DNA of 64,000 nt from Nocardiopsis ganjiahuensis DSM 45031 (GTDB lineage: Bacteria > Actinomycetota > Actinomycetes > Streptosporangiales > Streptosporangiaceae). The position numbers and the translations under genes were made by a program. A model generated the notes under the pieces. It ran no database searches and had not been told where the DNA came from. It saw only the letters and a program-made list of their open reading frames with translations. The stretch spans positions 174,066-238,065 of the forward strand of contig NZ_ANBA01000015.1 of assembly GCF_000341085.1 (NCBI RefSeq). The letters run 5' to 3'. Of the stretch, positions 41,235 through 49,802 are shown in pieces (the stretch's first letter is position 1; every line of letters begins with the position of its first letter).

Positions 41235-42347
41235 ATGACCTCCCCCGCCCCCGGTCACCCTTCGACCCCGGTCGACGAGCAGGGTTCCGACGAACAGGAC
41301 ACCGAGGCCGGCGCCGCGCCCGCCTCCACCGACGGACCGCCGCCTCCGCCCGCCGCACCCCCCGGAACCGGTCGGCCCGGGTGGGTCACCGCGCTGTGGA
41401 TGGGGCACGGCCTCCTGAGGCTGTGGCTCTTCCACTACCTCATGATCTACGGCTGGTTGAAAGTCCTGATGAGCCAGATGGGGCTCCTCGACTACAGCAG
41501 CGCCCTCCTCGCCTTCGGGGAGAAGAGCCCCATGGGGCTGCTGTGGAGCTTCGTCGCCTACGCGCCGGTCTTCCAGGTCCTCTCGGGGCTGGTCGAGATC
41601 CTCGCCGGGGCGCTGCTCATCTGGCGGCGCACGGCCTGGCTCGGCGGTCTCCTCGGCGCCATGGCGATGGGCGCGGTCTTCCTGCTCAACCTCCTCTACG
41701 ACGTCCCGGTCAAGCAGCTGGCCCTCGTCATGGCCGTCGGCTGTGTCCTGGTCCTGCTGCCGGAGGTGCCGCGCCTCCTCCGCTTCCTCACCGGCCGTCC
41801 CACCGAGGGGGCGACGACCCCGCGCCCGGTCCCGTGGCCGCGGGTCCACGCCGTGACCCGGTGGATCTTCGGCTCCCTGGGTGTACTGGTCCTCCTGGGG
41901 CCGATCGCCCTGGCACCGACCCTGGTGCCGCAGGCGTCGGACTCCCCGCTCCCCGGGGTCTACCGCGTGGTCGGCGACACCGCCGAACCGGCCGCGCAGC
42001 TCTCCGAGGACGAGCGATGGCAGGAGGTCGCCTTCGGCCAGTACGCGTCCATGTCGGGCGCGTACATGCTCACCATCCGCCACGCCAACGGTGACCTGTG
42101 GGAAGGGCGGTACGAACACATCGGCGAGGGGGAGATCGAGGTCTCCCTGTACCCGGTCATGGAAGGGGACCGCGGCCTGGTCCGTGACACCGGGGAGCCC
42201 TTCACCCTCGGCTGGGAGATCCAGGACGACGGCAGGGTGCACGTCGAGGGAGCGGGACAGGACCTCGTTCTCGAGTCGGATCCGGAACTGCGCTACCTCT
42301 ACGACCGCGAGTTCTCCTGGGCCCCCAACACACCCGTCAACCGCTGA
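41235..42347 (+). CDS. DoxX-like membrane protein with extracytoplasmic C-terminal domain
   Basis: 370 residues from ATG 41235. A 45-residue Pro/Ala-rich acidic tail precedes four membrane segments (residues about 55-175) arranged as in DoxX (LFHYLMIYGWLKVLM, LLWSFVAYAPVFQVLSGLVEILAGALL core). A fifth segment near residue 205 leads to a soluble domain of about 150 residues (SPLPGVYRVVGDTAEP to YDREFSWAPN) with no family I recognise. A GC-rich hairpin (41076-41099) lies in the leader region. No operon partner is evident. Confidence 0.75.
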   Translation: MTSPAPGHPSTPVDEQGSDEQDTEAGAAPASTDGPPPPPAAPPGTGRPGWVTALWMGHGLLRLWLFHYLMIYGWLKVLMSQMGLLDYSSALLAFGEKSPMGLLWSFVAYAPVFQVLSGLVEILAGALLIWRRTAWLGGLLGAMAMGAVFLLNLLYDVPVKQLALVMAVGCVLVLLPEVPRLLRFLTGRPTEGATTPRPVPWPRVHAVTRWIFGSLGVLVLLGPIALAPTLVPQASDSPLPGVYRVVGDTAEPAAQLSEDERWQEVAFGQYASMSGAYMLTIRHANGDLWEGRYEHIGEGEIEVSLYPVMEGDRGLVRDTGEPFTLGWEIQDDGRVHVEGAGQDLVLESDPELRYLYDREFSWAPNTPVNR

Positions 42348-42364
42348 CCCGGAGCCCACGAACC

Positions 42365-42391
42365 GGCGGAGGGAGCCTGCCTCCCTCCGCC
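42365..42391 (+). terminator. Hairpin terminator with duplicated arm
   Basis: GGCGGAGGGAG pairs with CTCCCTCCGCC over a 5-base loop. The right-arm decamer CTCCCTCCGC is repeated exactly once more (42391-42400), giving a second possible pairing. A further hairpin (CCGGTGGCC/GGCCACCGG) lies at 42401-42431. Confidence 0.7.
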
Positions 42392-42554
42392 TCCCTCCGC
42401 CCGGTGGCCGTCGCGACGGGAGGGCCACCGGGGCAGGCGCAACGGAAGGGCACAGCGGAAACGGCGTCCTGGAGGGCTGTGATCGGGACACACCGGGTGA
42501 AAGACTCCTGACGGAGCCGTGATGTTCGCGGCGCCTGTCAGAAGGGGGCTGTCG

Positions 42555-43481
42555 ATGGTGCAGAACGAGACGAGGGCGCCGAAGGTCGCAGTGGGGATCG
42601 ACGGGTCTCCGGCCGCGTCCACCGCACTGGCCTGGGCGGCCATGGAGGCCGACCGGCTGGGGTGGCCGCTGCACGTGGTGTACGCCCTGGCGATGCCGCT
42701 GGTGATGTCCGTCTACGCGGGCCCCACCCGGTTCCCGCCACCCGAGGAGGTCACCGAGCAGGGGCGCCGCGTGCTGGCCGAGGCCACCGAACGTGTGCGC
42801 AAACTGCACCCGAACGTGCAGGTGGGGGAAGTCCTGGCGCTGGAGGACCCCGCCACCGCCCTGCTGCGCAGGCTCTCCCCGGAGGATCTCGTGGTCGTGG
42901 GCTCACGCGGCCTGGGCGCGGCGCGTTCGGCGCTGGACGCGTCCGTGAGCGTGCGGATGGCGGCGCGCGCGGAGTGCCCGGTGGTCGTGGTGCCCTCGGC
43001 CGGGACGACCGTGCCGGCCGATCCGCCGCGCCGGATCGTGGTGGGGGTGGACGGTTCCGAGAACTCCCGGCGGGCGCTGGCCTTCGCCCTGCGGGAGGCC
43101 GCCCGGGTCGAGGGCGGTTCGGTGGTGGTGGTGCACAGCTGGCAGGTGTCGCTGCCCTTCGACTCCGAGGCCCTGGCCGCGGGCGGCTGGTCTCCCCCGG
43201 ACGACCTGCTGGACGAGCGTTCGCAGGAGATGGTCTCGGAAATGCTGGCGCAGGTCGCGGACAGCGGGACCGAGGGTGTGGGGGTCTCCGTCGTGCGCAG
43301 TGGCAAGGACGCCGCCGAGGCCGTCGTCGAGGCCGGTGCCGCCGCGGATCTGATCGTGGTCGGTTCCCGGGGTCGGGGCAGCGTGCGCGGCCTGCTCCTG
43401 GGTTCGGTGAGTCAGGGCGTGCTGCACGCGGCGACCGTGCCGGTCGCGGTGTTGCCGAAGCACCCCCGGCCACGGCGCTGA
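42555..43481 (+). CDS. Universal stress protein, two tandem Usp domains
   Basis: 308 residues from ATG 42555 with GAAGGGGG upstream. Two UspA domains (residues 10-150 and 160-300) each begin with a VAVGIDGS-type segment (VAVGIDGSPAAS; IVVGVDGSENSR) and end with the ATP-binding G-2x-G-9x-G motif (VVGSRGLGAARSALDASVS; VVGSRGRGSVRGLLLGSVS). The protein should bind ATP and serve in dormancy or stress. Such proteins are often induced by hypoxia regulators in actinobacteria; I see no DosR-like box upstream. Confidence 0.95.
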   Translation: MVQNETRAPKVAVGIDGSPAASTALAWAAMEADRLGWPLHVVYALAMPLVMSVYAGPTRFPPPEEVTEQGRRVLAEATERVRKLHPNVQVGEVLALEDPATALLRRLSPEDLVVVGSRGLGAARSALDASVSVRMAARAECPVVVVPSAGTTVPADPPRRIVVGVDGSENSRRALAFALREAARVEGGSVVVVHSWQVSLPFDSEALAAGGWSPPDDLLDERSQEMVSEMLAQVADSGTEGVGVSVVRSGKDAAEAVVEAGAAADLIVVGSRGRGSVRGLLLGSVSQGVLHAATVPVAVLPKHPRPRR

Positions 43482-43491
43482 CAGGCACGGA

Positions 43492-43526
43492 CGGGCCCCG
43501 GAGCCGGGTACGGGCTCCGGGGCCCG
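43492..43526. terminator. Bidirectional hairpin terminator
   Basis: A 14-bp stem (CGGGCCCCGGAGCC and complement) around a 7-base loop between the stress-protein gene and the convergent SDR gene. Confidence 0.85.
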
Positions 43527-43604
43527 CCCGCTTCCGGGGCCGGTGTGTTCCGGGGGCCGTCGCGCCCCGGATCCGGTCCGAGGCCGAGAGCCGGAGGATG
43601 CCGG

Positions 43605-44369
43605 TCAGACCGCCGACCAGCCGCCGTCCACCGGAAGCAGTACGCCGTTGATGTTGCTCGCGGCGTCGGAGGCCAGGAAGACGATGGCCGCGGCGAGTTC
43701 GTCGGCCTGGGCGACCCCGCCCATGTTGCCCATGTAGCGGCCCAGGACGGCCGGTCCGGACGCCTCGGCGTCCGCGTCGACCCTGATCCCGGTGGCCGTA
43801 CCGCCCGGGGCGACCGCGTTGACCCGGATGCCCTGGTCCCGGTACATGACCGCGGTGGACTTCACCAGGCCCACCACCCCGTGCTTGGCGGCGGTGTAGG
43901 CGGCCCCGGCGGCGCTGCCGCGCAGGGAGGCCTCGGATGCGGTGAACACCACGGATCCCCGGCCCCGCTCGACCATGTGCGGCAGGACGGCGCGGGTGAG
44001 CAGGAAGGGCGCGGTCAGGTTGACCCGGATGAGCCGCTCCCAGAGCGCGTCGGTGACGTCGGCGGTCGCGGACATGTCGTCCATGATCCCGGCGTTGTTG
44101 ACCAGGACGTCGATCCCTCCGAAGCTCTCCAGGGCGGTGGCGACGACCTCGTCCACGACCTCCTGGCGGCTGAGGTCGCCCGCGACGCTCTCCGCGGTGC
44201 CCCCGGCGGCGCGGATCTCCTGGACGGCGGTGGCGGCGGAGTCACCGTCGAGGTCGGCGACCAGGACCCGGGCTCCCTCCTGTGCCAGGCGCAGCGCGGT
44301 GGCCCGCCCGATGCCGGAGCCGCCCCCGGTGACGACGGCGTTCTTCCCGGCCAGACCCGATGCGGTCAT
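43605..44369 (-). CDS. SDR-family dehydrogenase, FabG-like
   Basis: 254 residues from ATG 44369. Motifs: TGGGSGIG at residues 15-22, NNAGIMDD, catalytic Ser in VVFTASEAS, YTAAKHG, and the C-terminal LASDAASNINGVLLPVDGGW typical of classical SDRs with NAD(P). It oxidises or reduces an unknown alcohol/ketone. It is divergent from a TetR gene with tandem operator sites in the promoter, so it is probably substrate induced. Confidence 0.92.
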   Translation of the reverse strand: MTASGLAGKNAVVTGGGSGIGRATALRLAQEGARVLVADLDGDSAATAVQEIRAAGGTAESVAGDLSRQEVVDEVVATALESFGGIDVLVNNAGIMDDMSATADVTDALWERLIRVNLTAPFLLTRAVLPHMVERGRGSVVFTASEASLRGSAAGAAYTAAKHGVVGLVKSTAVMYRDQGIRVNAVAPGGTATGIRVDADAEASGPAVLGRYMGNMGGVAQADELAAAIVFLASDAASNINGVLLPVDGGWSAV

Positions 44370-44450
44370 GACGTTCCTCTGTTCTCCCCTGCTGGGGCTC
44401 TTCCCCGCGCCCCGCTGAGCGCCGGACCCGGGTGACCTCCGTGGTCACAA

Positions 44451-44485
44451 TTGTCACTGTAGGACTTTTTGTCACTGAAAGACAA
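44451..44485. promoter_or_regulatory. SDR promoter with tandem operator sites
   Basis: TTGTCACTGTAGGAC (44451-44465) and TTGTCACTGAAAGAC (44469-44483) share TTGTCACTGnnnGAC and start 18 bp apart. The second continues into GACAA, forming TTGTC-N7-GACAA. On the minus strand TTGTCT (44480-44485) and TACAGT (44456-44461) are 18 bases apart and would drive the SDR. TATTCT (44487-44492) may serve the TetR gene. Confidence 0.75.
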
Positions 44486-44553
44486 TTATTCTGGAGCAGG
44501 ACCACCAGCTCAGTAGAGTTGGCGGCACAGAGGAGACACACGGAGGAGGGCGC

Positions 44554-45222
44554 GTGCCCCAGGACCAGAACCCCTCCCCCGGGCCGTCCGTCCGGGGGCG
44601 GCCGCCCATGAGCAGTCGACGCAGGGAGGTCGTGCGCATGCAGATCGCCCGAGCCGCCGTGGAGCTGTTCACCGCCAAGGGGGTGGCCGCGACCACGGGT
44701 GACGACATCGCCCACGAACTGGGGATCTCCACCCGTACGCTGTGGCGCTACTTCCCGAGCAAGGAGAGCTGCGTACGCCCACTGCTCACCGACGGGCTCG
44801 ACCTCGTGGCGGACCGCCTGCGGTCCTGGCCCGCCGAGCTGTCACTCGCCGAGCACCTGGAGCGTTCGGGCGCCCTCGACGGGGGCACCGGAGCCGCCCT
44901 GGGCGCCCCGACGCTCGACCTCATCCGGATGACCCGCACGGAGCCCGGGCTCAGGGCCGTGTGGCTGGAGGTCCACCACACCGCCGAGGACGTCTTCGCC
45001 GAGGCCGTCGCCGAACGCGCCGGCGCCACACCCGACACCCTGTCCGTCCGGGTCCAAGCCGCCGCCATCAACGTGGCGCTGCGGGTGGCCTCGGAGCAGC
45101 TCGCCGCCGGCGGACAGCACGACGGGAACATGATCGGCCTGGTCCAGGAGGCCCTGACCACCGTCGGCGACGGTCTCGGACCGCTCCCCGAGCGCCGCGG
45201 AGCGCGGAACACCCGTACATAG
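44554..45222 (+). CDS. TetR-family regulator
   Basis: 222 residues from GTG 44554, just after GGAGGAGGGCGC. Helix-turn-helix at residues 45-75 (TTGDDIAHELGISTRTLWRYFPSKE core AHELGISTRTLWRYFPSK), preceded by an RRREVVRMQIARAAVELF helix (core RMQIARAAVELF). The C domain is unremarkable. Two shared operator half-sites upstream and the divergent SDR gene suggest it represses that SDR and itself. An alpha/beta-hydrolase gene follows after 76 bases on the same strand. Confidence 0.9.
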   Translation: MPQDQNPSPGPSVRGRPPMSSRRREVVRMQIARAAVELFTAKGVAATTGDDIAHELGISTRTLWRYFPSKESCVRPLLTDGLDLVADRLRSWPAELSLAEHLERSGALDGGTGAALGAPTLDLIRMTRTEPGLRAVWLEVHHTAEDVFAEAVAERAGATPDTLSVRVQAAAINVALRVASEQLAAGGQHDGNMIGLVQEALTTVGDGLGPLPERRGARNTRT

Positions 45223-45251
45223 AGCGCTCTCCGGACGGGAGGGAGCGCTCT
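45221..45251. repeat. Paired GAGCGCTC palindromes
   Basis: AGAGCGCTCT (45221-45230) is itself palindromic, and GGAGCGCTCT recurs at 45242-45251 about 21 bases further on, two helical turns. Together they form 9-bp inverted arms. They could be an operator pair for the hydrolase gene or a transcription-terminating hairpin after the TetR gene. Confidence 0.5.
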
Positions 45252-45298
45252 GCCGCTCGGATCCACCGCCCGTCCCCCACCACCATCCGAGGAACCCG

Positions 45299-46249
45299 AT
45301 GTCCCAGCTGCACCCTGACCTGTCCCGCGCCCGGTTCCTGCCCACACCGTCCATCGGCCCGCGCACGGCCCGCATGGCCCAACGGCTCGCCGACCGCATG
45401 CGGCCGGGCCCGACCCCCTCGGACCTGGTGATCGAGGAACACGCCGCTCCGGGCCCCGGGGGCGCGCCCCCGGTCGCCCTGCGCGTCTACCGTCCCCGGT
45501 CGTCGGAGGGTCCCTCCCCCGCCCTGCTGTGGATCCACGGCGGCGGGTACCTCTTCGGCAGCCCGATCCAGGACGAGAAGGGGAGCATCGAGTTCGCCCG
45601 GGAGCTGGGCGCCACCGTGGTCGCCGTCCGGTACCGCAAGGCGCCCGACCACACCGCACCGGCACCGGTCGAGGACGCCTACGCCGCCCTTTCCTGGACG
45701 GTCGACAATGCCGACCGGCTGGGCCTCGACCCCGACCGCGTCGCGATCGGCGGGGCCAGCGCGGGCGGCGGCGCCGCCGCGGCCCTGGCGCTGATGTGCC
45801 ACGACCGCGGCGGTCCCCGGCCGGTGTTCCAGCTGCTCGTCTACCCGATGCTGGACGACCGCACCACCCTGCGCACCGACCTGGACGGCCTCGACGTCCG
45901 CATGTGGTCGGTGGGCAACAACCGGTTCGCCTGGGAGTCCTATCTCGGCGGGGCCCCGGGGGCCGCGGAGGTCTCCCCCTACGCGGCCCCCGCCCGGCGC
46001 GCGGACCTGTCCGGACTGCCTCCGGCCTGGATCGGTGTGGGCACACTCGACCTGTTCCACGACGAGGACCTCGCGTACGCCGAACGCCTCCGCGCCGCGG
46101 GGGTGCCCTGCGGAACGACCGTGGTGCCGGGAGCCTTCCACGGGTTCGACACGTTCTTCCCCGAGGCGGGCGTGGTCCGCGAGTTCCGCCGCGAACAGGT
46201 CGAGGCGCTCCGCGCGGCCTTCGGGGAGGGTGCTCCACCGCATCCCTGA
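45299..46249 (+). CDS. Alpha/beta-hydrolase, hormone-sensitive-lipase-type esterase
   Basis: 316 residues from ATG 45299 (no signal peptide). HSL-family motifs: oxyanion HGGG at residues 80-83, nucleophile S154 in GGASAGGGAA, D and H in TLDLFHDEDL and GAFHGFDTF. A short-chain ester hydrolase in the cytosol is expected. Beyond its end lie the convergent carnitine genes; in Pseudomonas the carnitine operon carries an alpha/beta hydrolase (HocS) that frees carnitine from short acylcarnitines, so the same task is possible here, as inference from position only. Confidence 0.9.
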   Translation: MSQLHPDLSRARFLPTPSIGPRTARMAQRLADRMRPGPTPSDLVIEEHAAPGPGGAPPVALRVYRPRSSEGPSPALLWIHGGGYLFGSPIQDEKGSIEFARELGATVVAVRYRKAPDHTAPAPVEDAYAALSWTVDNADRLGLDPDRVAIGGASAGGGAAAALALMCHDRGGPRPVFQLLVYPMLDDRTTLRTDLDGLDVRMWSVGNNRFAWESYLGGAPGAAEVSPYAAPARRADLSGLPPAWIGVGTLDLFHDEDLAYAERLRAAGVPCGTTVVPGAFHGFDTFFPEAGVVREFRREQVEALRAAFGEGAPPHP

Positions 46250-46374
46250 CCCCGCAACACTGCCCGGGAAGCACGGGGCGCGGGGCCCGGCCGAGAAGCA
46301 CCGGTCCAGGAGCTCCGGTCCCACCGCCCCGCTACCCGCTCCACGCGGTTGGGATGGGCGCGGCCGGCGGCGAG

Positions 46375-46824
46375 CTAGCCGATGGACCGGCCCGCGTAGT
46401 CGGGGGCGGGTTCGGCGAGTGCGGCCAGCCGCGCGGCCACCTCCTCGGGGAGGGGGACCGCCCGGCCCTGCCCCTGGTCCACGTGGAGCGCCATGAGCTC
46501 CTCGGTCGCCGCCAGGGCTCCGTCGACCCGCATCTCGTGGCAGATCCGCACCTTCTTGGTGCCGGGTGCGGCGGTGTCGGGAGCGATCACCCGGGTGAGG
46601 ACCTCGACCTCGGCGTCCGCACCGACCTCGTCCAGGTACCTCACGTGTGCCTCGACCGTGTACAGCGAGCAGCCGGACCGCTCCCGGTAGGCGGCGTCCA
46701 GGCCGACGCGGTCCATGAGGGCGTCCGTCGCGAACCCGAAGACCAGGACGTAGTAGGCCTCACTGAGGTGTCCGTTGTAGTCGATCCACTCGGGCCGCAG
46801 CCGCTGGGTGAAGGACGTGCTCAC
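46375..46824 (-). CDS. Thioesterase-like protein, probable betainyl-CoA thioesterase
   Basis: 149 residues from GTG 46824, which overlaps the dehydrogenase stop (GTGA). One hot-dog (4HBT) domain with the catalytic-type motif WIDYNGHLSEAYYV near residue 12 (core DYNGHLSEAYY). It is the third gene of a coupled unit after BKACE and carnitine dehydrogenase. In characterised carnitine pathways the hot-dog thioesterase cleaves betainyl-CoA to glycine betaine; the fit is by context plus fold. The hot-dog fold itself is certain. Confidence 0.85.
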   Translation of the reverse strand: MSTSFTQRLRPEWIDYNGHLSEAYYVLVFGFATDALMDRVGLDAAYRERSGCSLYTVEAHVRYLDEVGADAEVEVLTRVIAPDTAAPGTKKVRICHEMRVDGALAATEELMALHVDQGQGRAVPLPEEVAARLAALAEPAPDYAGRSIG

Positions 46825-47813
46825 GCGTTCCGCCTCTCCAGCTCGGCGGCCTCCTCGCGCTCGACCTCCTCGAGCGCCCGGGCCACCGCGATGAGACGGC
46901 GGTCCCGCTGGGCGATGAGTTCGGCGGTGGAGCGTCCGGCCACGACCTCGTCGGTGCCCTTCACCATGCGGTCACGCAGCTCCTCGGTGAGTTCGGGGGC
47001 CTCGAGACGGGTCCACGGGGACTTGAGGGACGGACCGAAGTGGTCCAGCATGTGCGCCATACCGCCCTCTCCTCCGGCCAGGTGGAAGGTCAGGCAGGGG
47101 CCGAAGAAGGCCCAGCGCAGCCCGGGCCCGCTGGTCATCGCCAGGTCGATCTGCTCCACCGTCGCCTCGCCCTCGGCGACCATGTGCAGGGCCTCGCGCC
47201 AGGCGGCCTCCTGGATGCGGTTGCCGATGAACCCGGGAAGCTCCTGGTCCATGCTGATCACCGACTTGCCCGCGACACGGTAGAAGTCCGAGGCCCAGTC
47301 GACGGCCCACTGCTCGCTGAGTCCGCCGCCGACGACCTCGACCAGGGGGACGAGGTAGGGCGGGTTGAACGGGTGCCCGACCACGAGCCGTCCCGGGTCG
47401 GCCGCCTTCACCTGCATCTCGCTCATGCTGTAGCCGGAGGTGGACGAGCCGATGACCACACCCGCGGGGGTGGCGGCGTCGATCTCGGCCAGCAGGTCGA
47501 TCTTGAGGTCGAGGCGCTCCGGTGCGCTCTCCTGGACGAAGTCGGCGTCGGAGACGGCCTCGGCCAGGGTGTCGACGACCCGCAGGTTCTCCTGCGAGGC
47601 TCCCTCGGCCAGGCCCAGCCGCTCCAGGGCGGGCCAGGCCGAGGCGACCAGTTCGCGGAGCTTGGCCTCGGCGTCGGGGGCGGGGTCCCAGGCGACCACC
47701 TGGTACCCGCGGCCGAGGAAGTGGGCGACCCAGCCTCCGCCGATGACGCCCGCGCCGACGCAGGCGACCGTGCGCACGGCCTCGGGGGTGGTTCTGGTGT
47801 TCTGTGTGGTCAT
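46821..47813 (-). CDS. lcdH: L-carnitine 3-dehydrogenase
   Basis: 330 residues from ATG 47813 (GAGGA 5 bases upstream); ATG 47825 is less likely. The fold is that of 3-hydroxyacyl-CoA dehydrogenases: Rossmann motif GAGVIGGGW, acidic residue at VVAWDPAP for NAD, catalytic H in GHPFNPPYLVPLVEVVGG (core GHPFNPP) and the dimerisation segment SGPGLRWAFFGPCLTFHLAGG (core SGPGLRWAFFGPCLTF). GPGLRWAFFGP is a hallmark of L-carnitine dehydrogenases. It oxidises carnitine to 3-dehydrocarnitine. The BKACE gene is just upstream and the thioesterase is coupled downstream. Confidence 0.88.
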   Translation of the reverse strand: MTTQNTRTTPEAVRTVACVGAGVIGGGWVAHFLGRGYQVVAWDPAPDAEAKLRELVASAWPALERLGLAEGASQENLRVVDTLAEAVSDADFVQESAPERLDLKIDLLAEIDAATPAGVVIGSSTSGYSMSEMQVKAADPGRLVVGHPFNPPYLVPLVEVVGGGLSEQWAVDWASDFYRVAGKSVISMDQELPGFIGNRIQEAAWREALHMVAEGEATVEQIDLAMTSGPGLRWAFFGPCLTFHLAGGEGGMAHMLDHFGPSLKSPWTRLEAPELTEELRDRMVKGTDEVVAGRSTAELIAQRDRRLIAVARALEEVEREEAAELERRNA

Positions 47814-47849
47814 CGTGTTCCTCATGTTGCTGGGGCTCGTGTTGCGGGG

Positions 47850-47878
47850 GGCGGGATCCGGGCTGGTCCGGACCCGCC
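47850..47878 (-). other. Intergenic hairpin within the carnitine operon
   Basis: GGCGGG and CCCGCC with inner CCGG/CCGG arms form an imperfect stem between the BKACE and dehydrogenase genes. It could partly terminate or protect the upstream message and set different gene doses. Confidence 0.35.
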
Positions 47879-47910
47879 GGGGCGGGGGCGCCCGCCGGAC
47901 GCGGCGACGG

Positions 47911-48822
47911 TCAGGCCTGGGCCCCGTTCGCGCTGCGGAGCTTGAGCACGGCGCGGGTCTCCTCCGGGGTGGCCACACGGGCCCCGAGCTGCTCGATGAT
48001 GTTGACGGCCTTCTCGGTGAGCTGGCCGTTGGTGGCCTTCACCCCGCGGCTGAGGTACAGGTTGTCCTCGAGCCCCACCCGGGCGTGCCCGCCGAGCAGC
48101 ACCGACTGCGCCACCCACGGCATCTGCTTGCGACCGATGGAGAAGCTCGCCCACTCGGCGCCCTCGGGCAGCATGTTCACCATCGACTGGAGGACCGCCG
48201 GGTCGGACGGCGCGCCGTAGGGGATGCCGGTGCACAGCTGGAACATCGACGGGTCGTCGATGAGGCCCTCGGCGTGCATCGTCTTGGCGAACCACAGCTG
48301 GCCGGTGTCGAAGATCTCCAGCTCCGGGCGCACACCCAGTTCCTGGATGCGCTTGGCGCCCGCCCGCAGCATGTCCGGAGTGGAGATGTAGACGTTGCTG
48401 CCGTCGCCGAAGTTGAGGCTGCCGCAGTCCAGGGTGCAGATGTCCGGGAGCAGCTCCTCCACGTGCGGCAGGCGGTCCAGCCCGTTGACCAGGTCGGTGC
48501 CCTCCTCGAAGCGCAGCGGGTCCTCCTGGCCGATCACCAGGTCGCCGCCCATGCCGGCGGTGAGGTTGATGACGATGTCGATGCCGGTCTGGCGGATGCG
48601 GTCGACGACCTCACGGTAGAGCGCGTTGTCCCGCGAGGGCGCGCCCGTCTTCGGGTCGCGCACGTGGATGTGCACCGCGCTGGCCCCGGCCTCGGCAGCC
48701 TCGACCGCCGAGGCCGCGATCTGCTCGGGGGTCACCGGAACGTGCTCGCTCCGGCCGACGGTGTCCCCGGCGCCGGTGAGGGCACAGGTCAGGATGGGCT
48801 TGTGGTTCATGGTGTCGCTCAT
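47911..48822 (-). CDS. Beta-keto acid cleavage enzyme (BKACE, DUF849), dehydrocarnitine type
   Basis: 303 residues from ATG 48822; ATG 48810 is in frame too. TIM-barrel DUF849 protein with the zinc ligands H51 and H53 in VHIHVRDPKTG, and LTAGMGGDLVIG and GLEDNLYLSRGVKATNGQL (core GLEDNLYLSRG) typical of the family. The enzyme condenses a beta-keto acid with acetyl-CoA; for 3-dehydrocarnitine this yields betainyl-CoA and acetoacetate. Adjacent carnitine dehydrogenase and thioesterase genes point to that substrate among the many BKACE activities. Confidence 0.88.
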   Translation of the reverse strand: MSDTMNHKPILTCALTGAGDTVGRSEHVPVTPEQIAASAVEAAEAGASAVHIHVRDPKTGAPSRDNALYREVVDRIRQTGIDIVINLTAGMGGDLVIGQEDPLRFEEGTDLVNGLDRLPHVEELLPDICTLDCGSLNFGDGSNVYISTPDMLRAGAKRIQELGVRPELEIFDTGQLWFAKTMHAEGLIDDPSMFQLCTGIPYGAPSDPAVLQSMVNMLPEGAEWASFSIGRKQMPWVAQSVLLGGHARVGLEDNLYLSRGVKATNGQLTEKAVNIIEQLGARVATPEETRAVLKLRSANGAQA

Positions 48823-48899
48823 GGCGGTGCTCTGTCTCCGTAGTCCGTGTGGGTCCTGCGTGCCCGGGGCCGGGAGGGGTCGCCGCCCGGCCGGGCTGA

Positions 48900-49778
48900 T
48901 CAGTCCGCGAGAACGTCCTTCTCGATGACCGCGTGAAGCGTGGTGCGCATGTGCTCGACGGACCGCCCGGGCATCCCGGTCATGACCTGGATCCCCATGC
49001 CGTCGATGAGGGCGGTGAGGCGTCTGGTCATCTCCTCGCCGTCGAAGGCGCGGAAGGACCCGCTCTCCTGCCCCTCGCGCAGGGTGCGGGCGATGGTCTC
49101 GTGCCAGCGCCGGTAGGAGTCGGCGTGCAGTTCGCGCATCCCCGGCTCGAGGGCGGCGGCCGCCCACACCTGCATCCAGACCGACCACTCCAGGCGCAGC
49201 CGTTCGGAGCCGGGCAGCTGGAGCTCGATGAGCTGCAGAAGCCGCTCGTGCGGATCGCGAATGGTGTGCAGGCTCGCCACCTGGCGGTCGAACGCCTGCT
49301 TCACCGAGTGGCGCAGCGCCTCCTCCAGGAGGAGGTCCCGGGTCGGGAAGTGGTAGTGGACGGTCGCGCTGGACGTCCCGCACAGCTGGGCCACCTGGGC
49401 GATCCGGACCGAGTGGTAGCCGTGTTCGGCGATCAGCTGCCACGCGGCCTCGATGATCTGGAGTCTGCGGTTGTGCTCCTTGGCGGCTCCGGGCCGGTCG
49501 GCCAGACTCGCGGGCGGCGGAGTCACCGCCGACGAGTCGCGCGGAGCCGCCGAGACGGTCTCGGCCGCGTCGTCGCCGTTGAGCAGCCAGTGGACGGTCA
49601 CCCCCGTCTCGTCGGCGATCCCGGCCAGTTCCAGGGCCGTGAAACGCCGGGTCCCGGTCAGGGACTTGGAGAGCTTGGTGGGGTCGAGGCCGAGCCGTCC
49701 CGCGAACTCCCGCTGGGACAGCCCGGACCTGCGGATGGCCTCACGTGCCCTGCCGCGCACATCTGCTTGGTCGCTCAC
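48900..49778 (-). CDS. XRE-TetR fused transcriptional regulator of the carnitine genes
   Basis: 292 residues from GTG 49778. Residues 8-66 form a lambda-type helix-turn-helix (LSQREFAGRLGLDPTKLSKSL, then TALELAGIADETGVTVHWLL). After a 35-residue Ala/Pro/Ser linker a complete TetR protein follows: helix-turn-helix at about 118-145 (VRIAQVAQLCGTSSATVHYHF core) and a C-terminal ligand domain (LEWSVWMQVWAAAALEPGM core). Two DNA-binding domains in one chain could bridge two sites. It lies between the catabolic genes and the divergent BCCT gene, which are its likely targets. Confidence 0.9.
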   Translation of the reverse strand: MSDQADVRGRAREAIRRSGLSQREFAGRLGLDPTKLSKSLTGTRRFTALELAGIADETGVTVHWLLNGDDAAETVSAAPRDSSAVTPPPASLADRPGAAKEHNRRLQIIEAAWQLIAEHGYHSVRIAQVAQLCGTSSATVHYHFPTRDLLLEEALRHSVKQAFDRQVASLHTIRDPHERLLQLIELQLPGSERLRLEWSVWMQVWAAAALEPGMRELHADSYRRWHETIARTLREGQESGSFRAFDGEEMTRRLTALIDGMGIQVMTGMPGRSVEHMRTTLHAVIEKDVLAD

Positions 49779-49802
49779 GGAAGCGAAGGTAGCAACAGAA
49801 TA

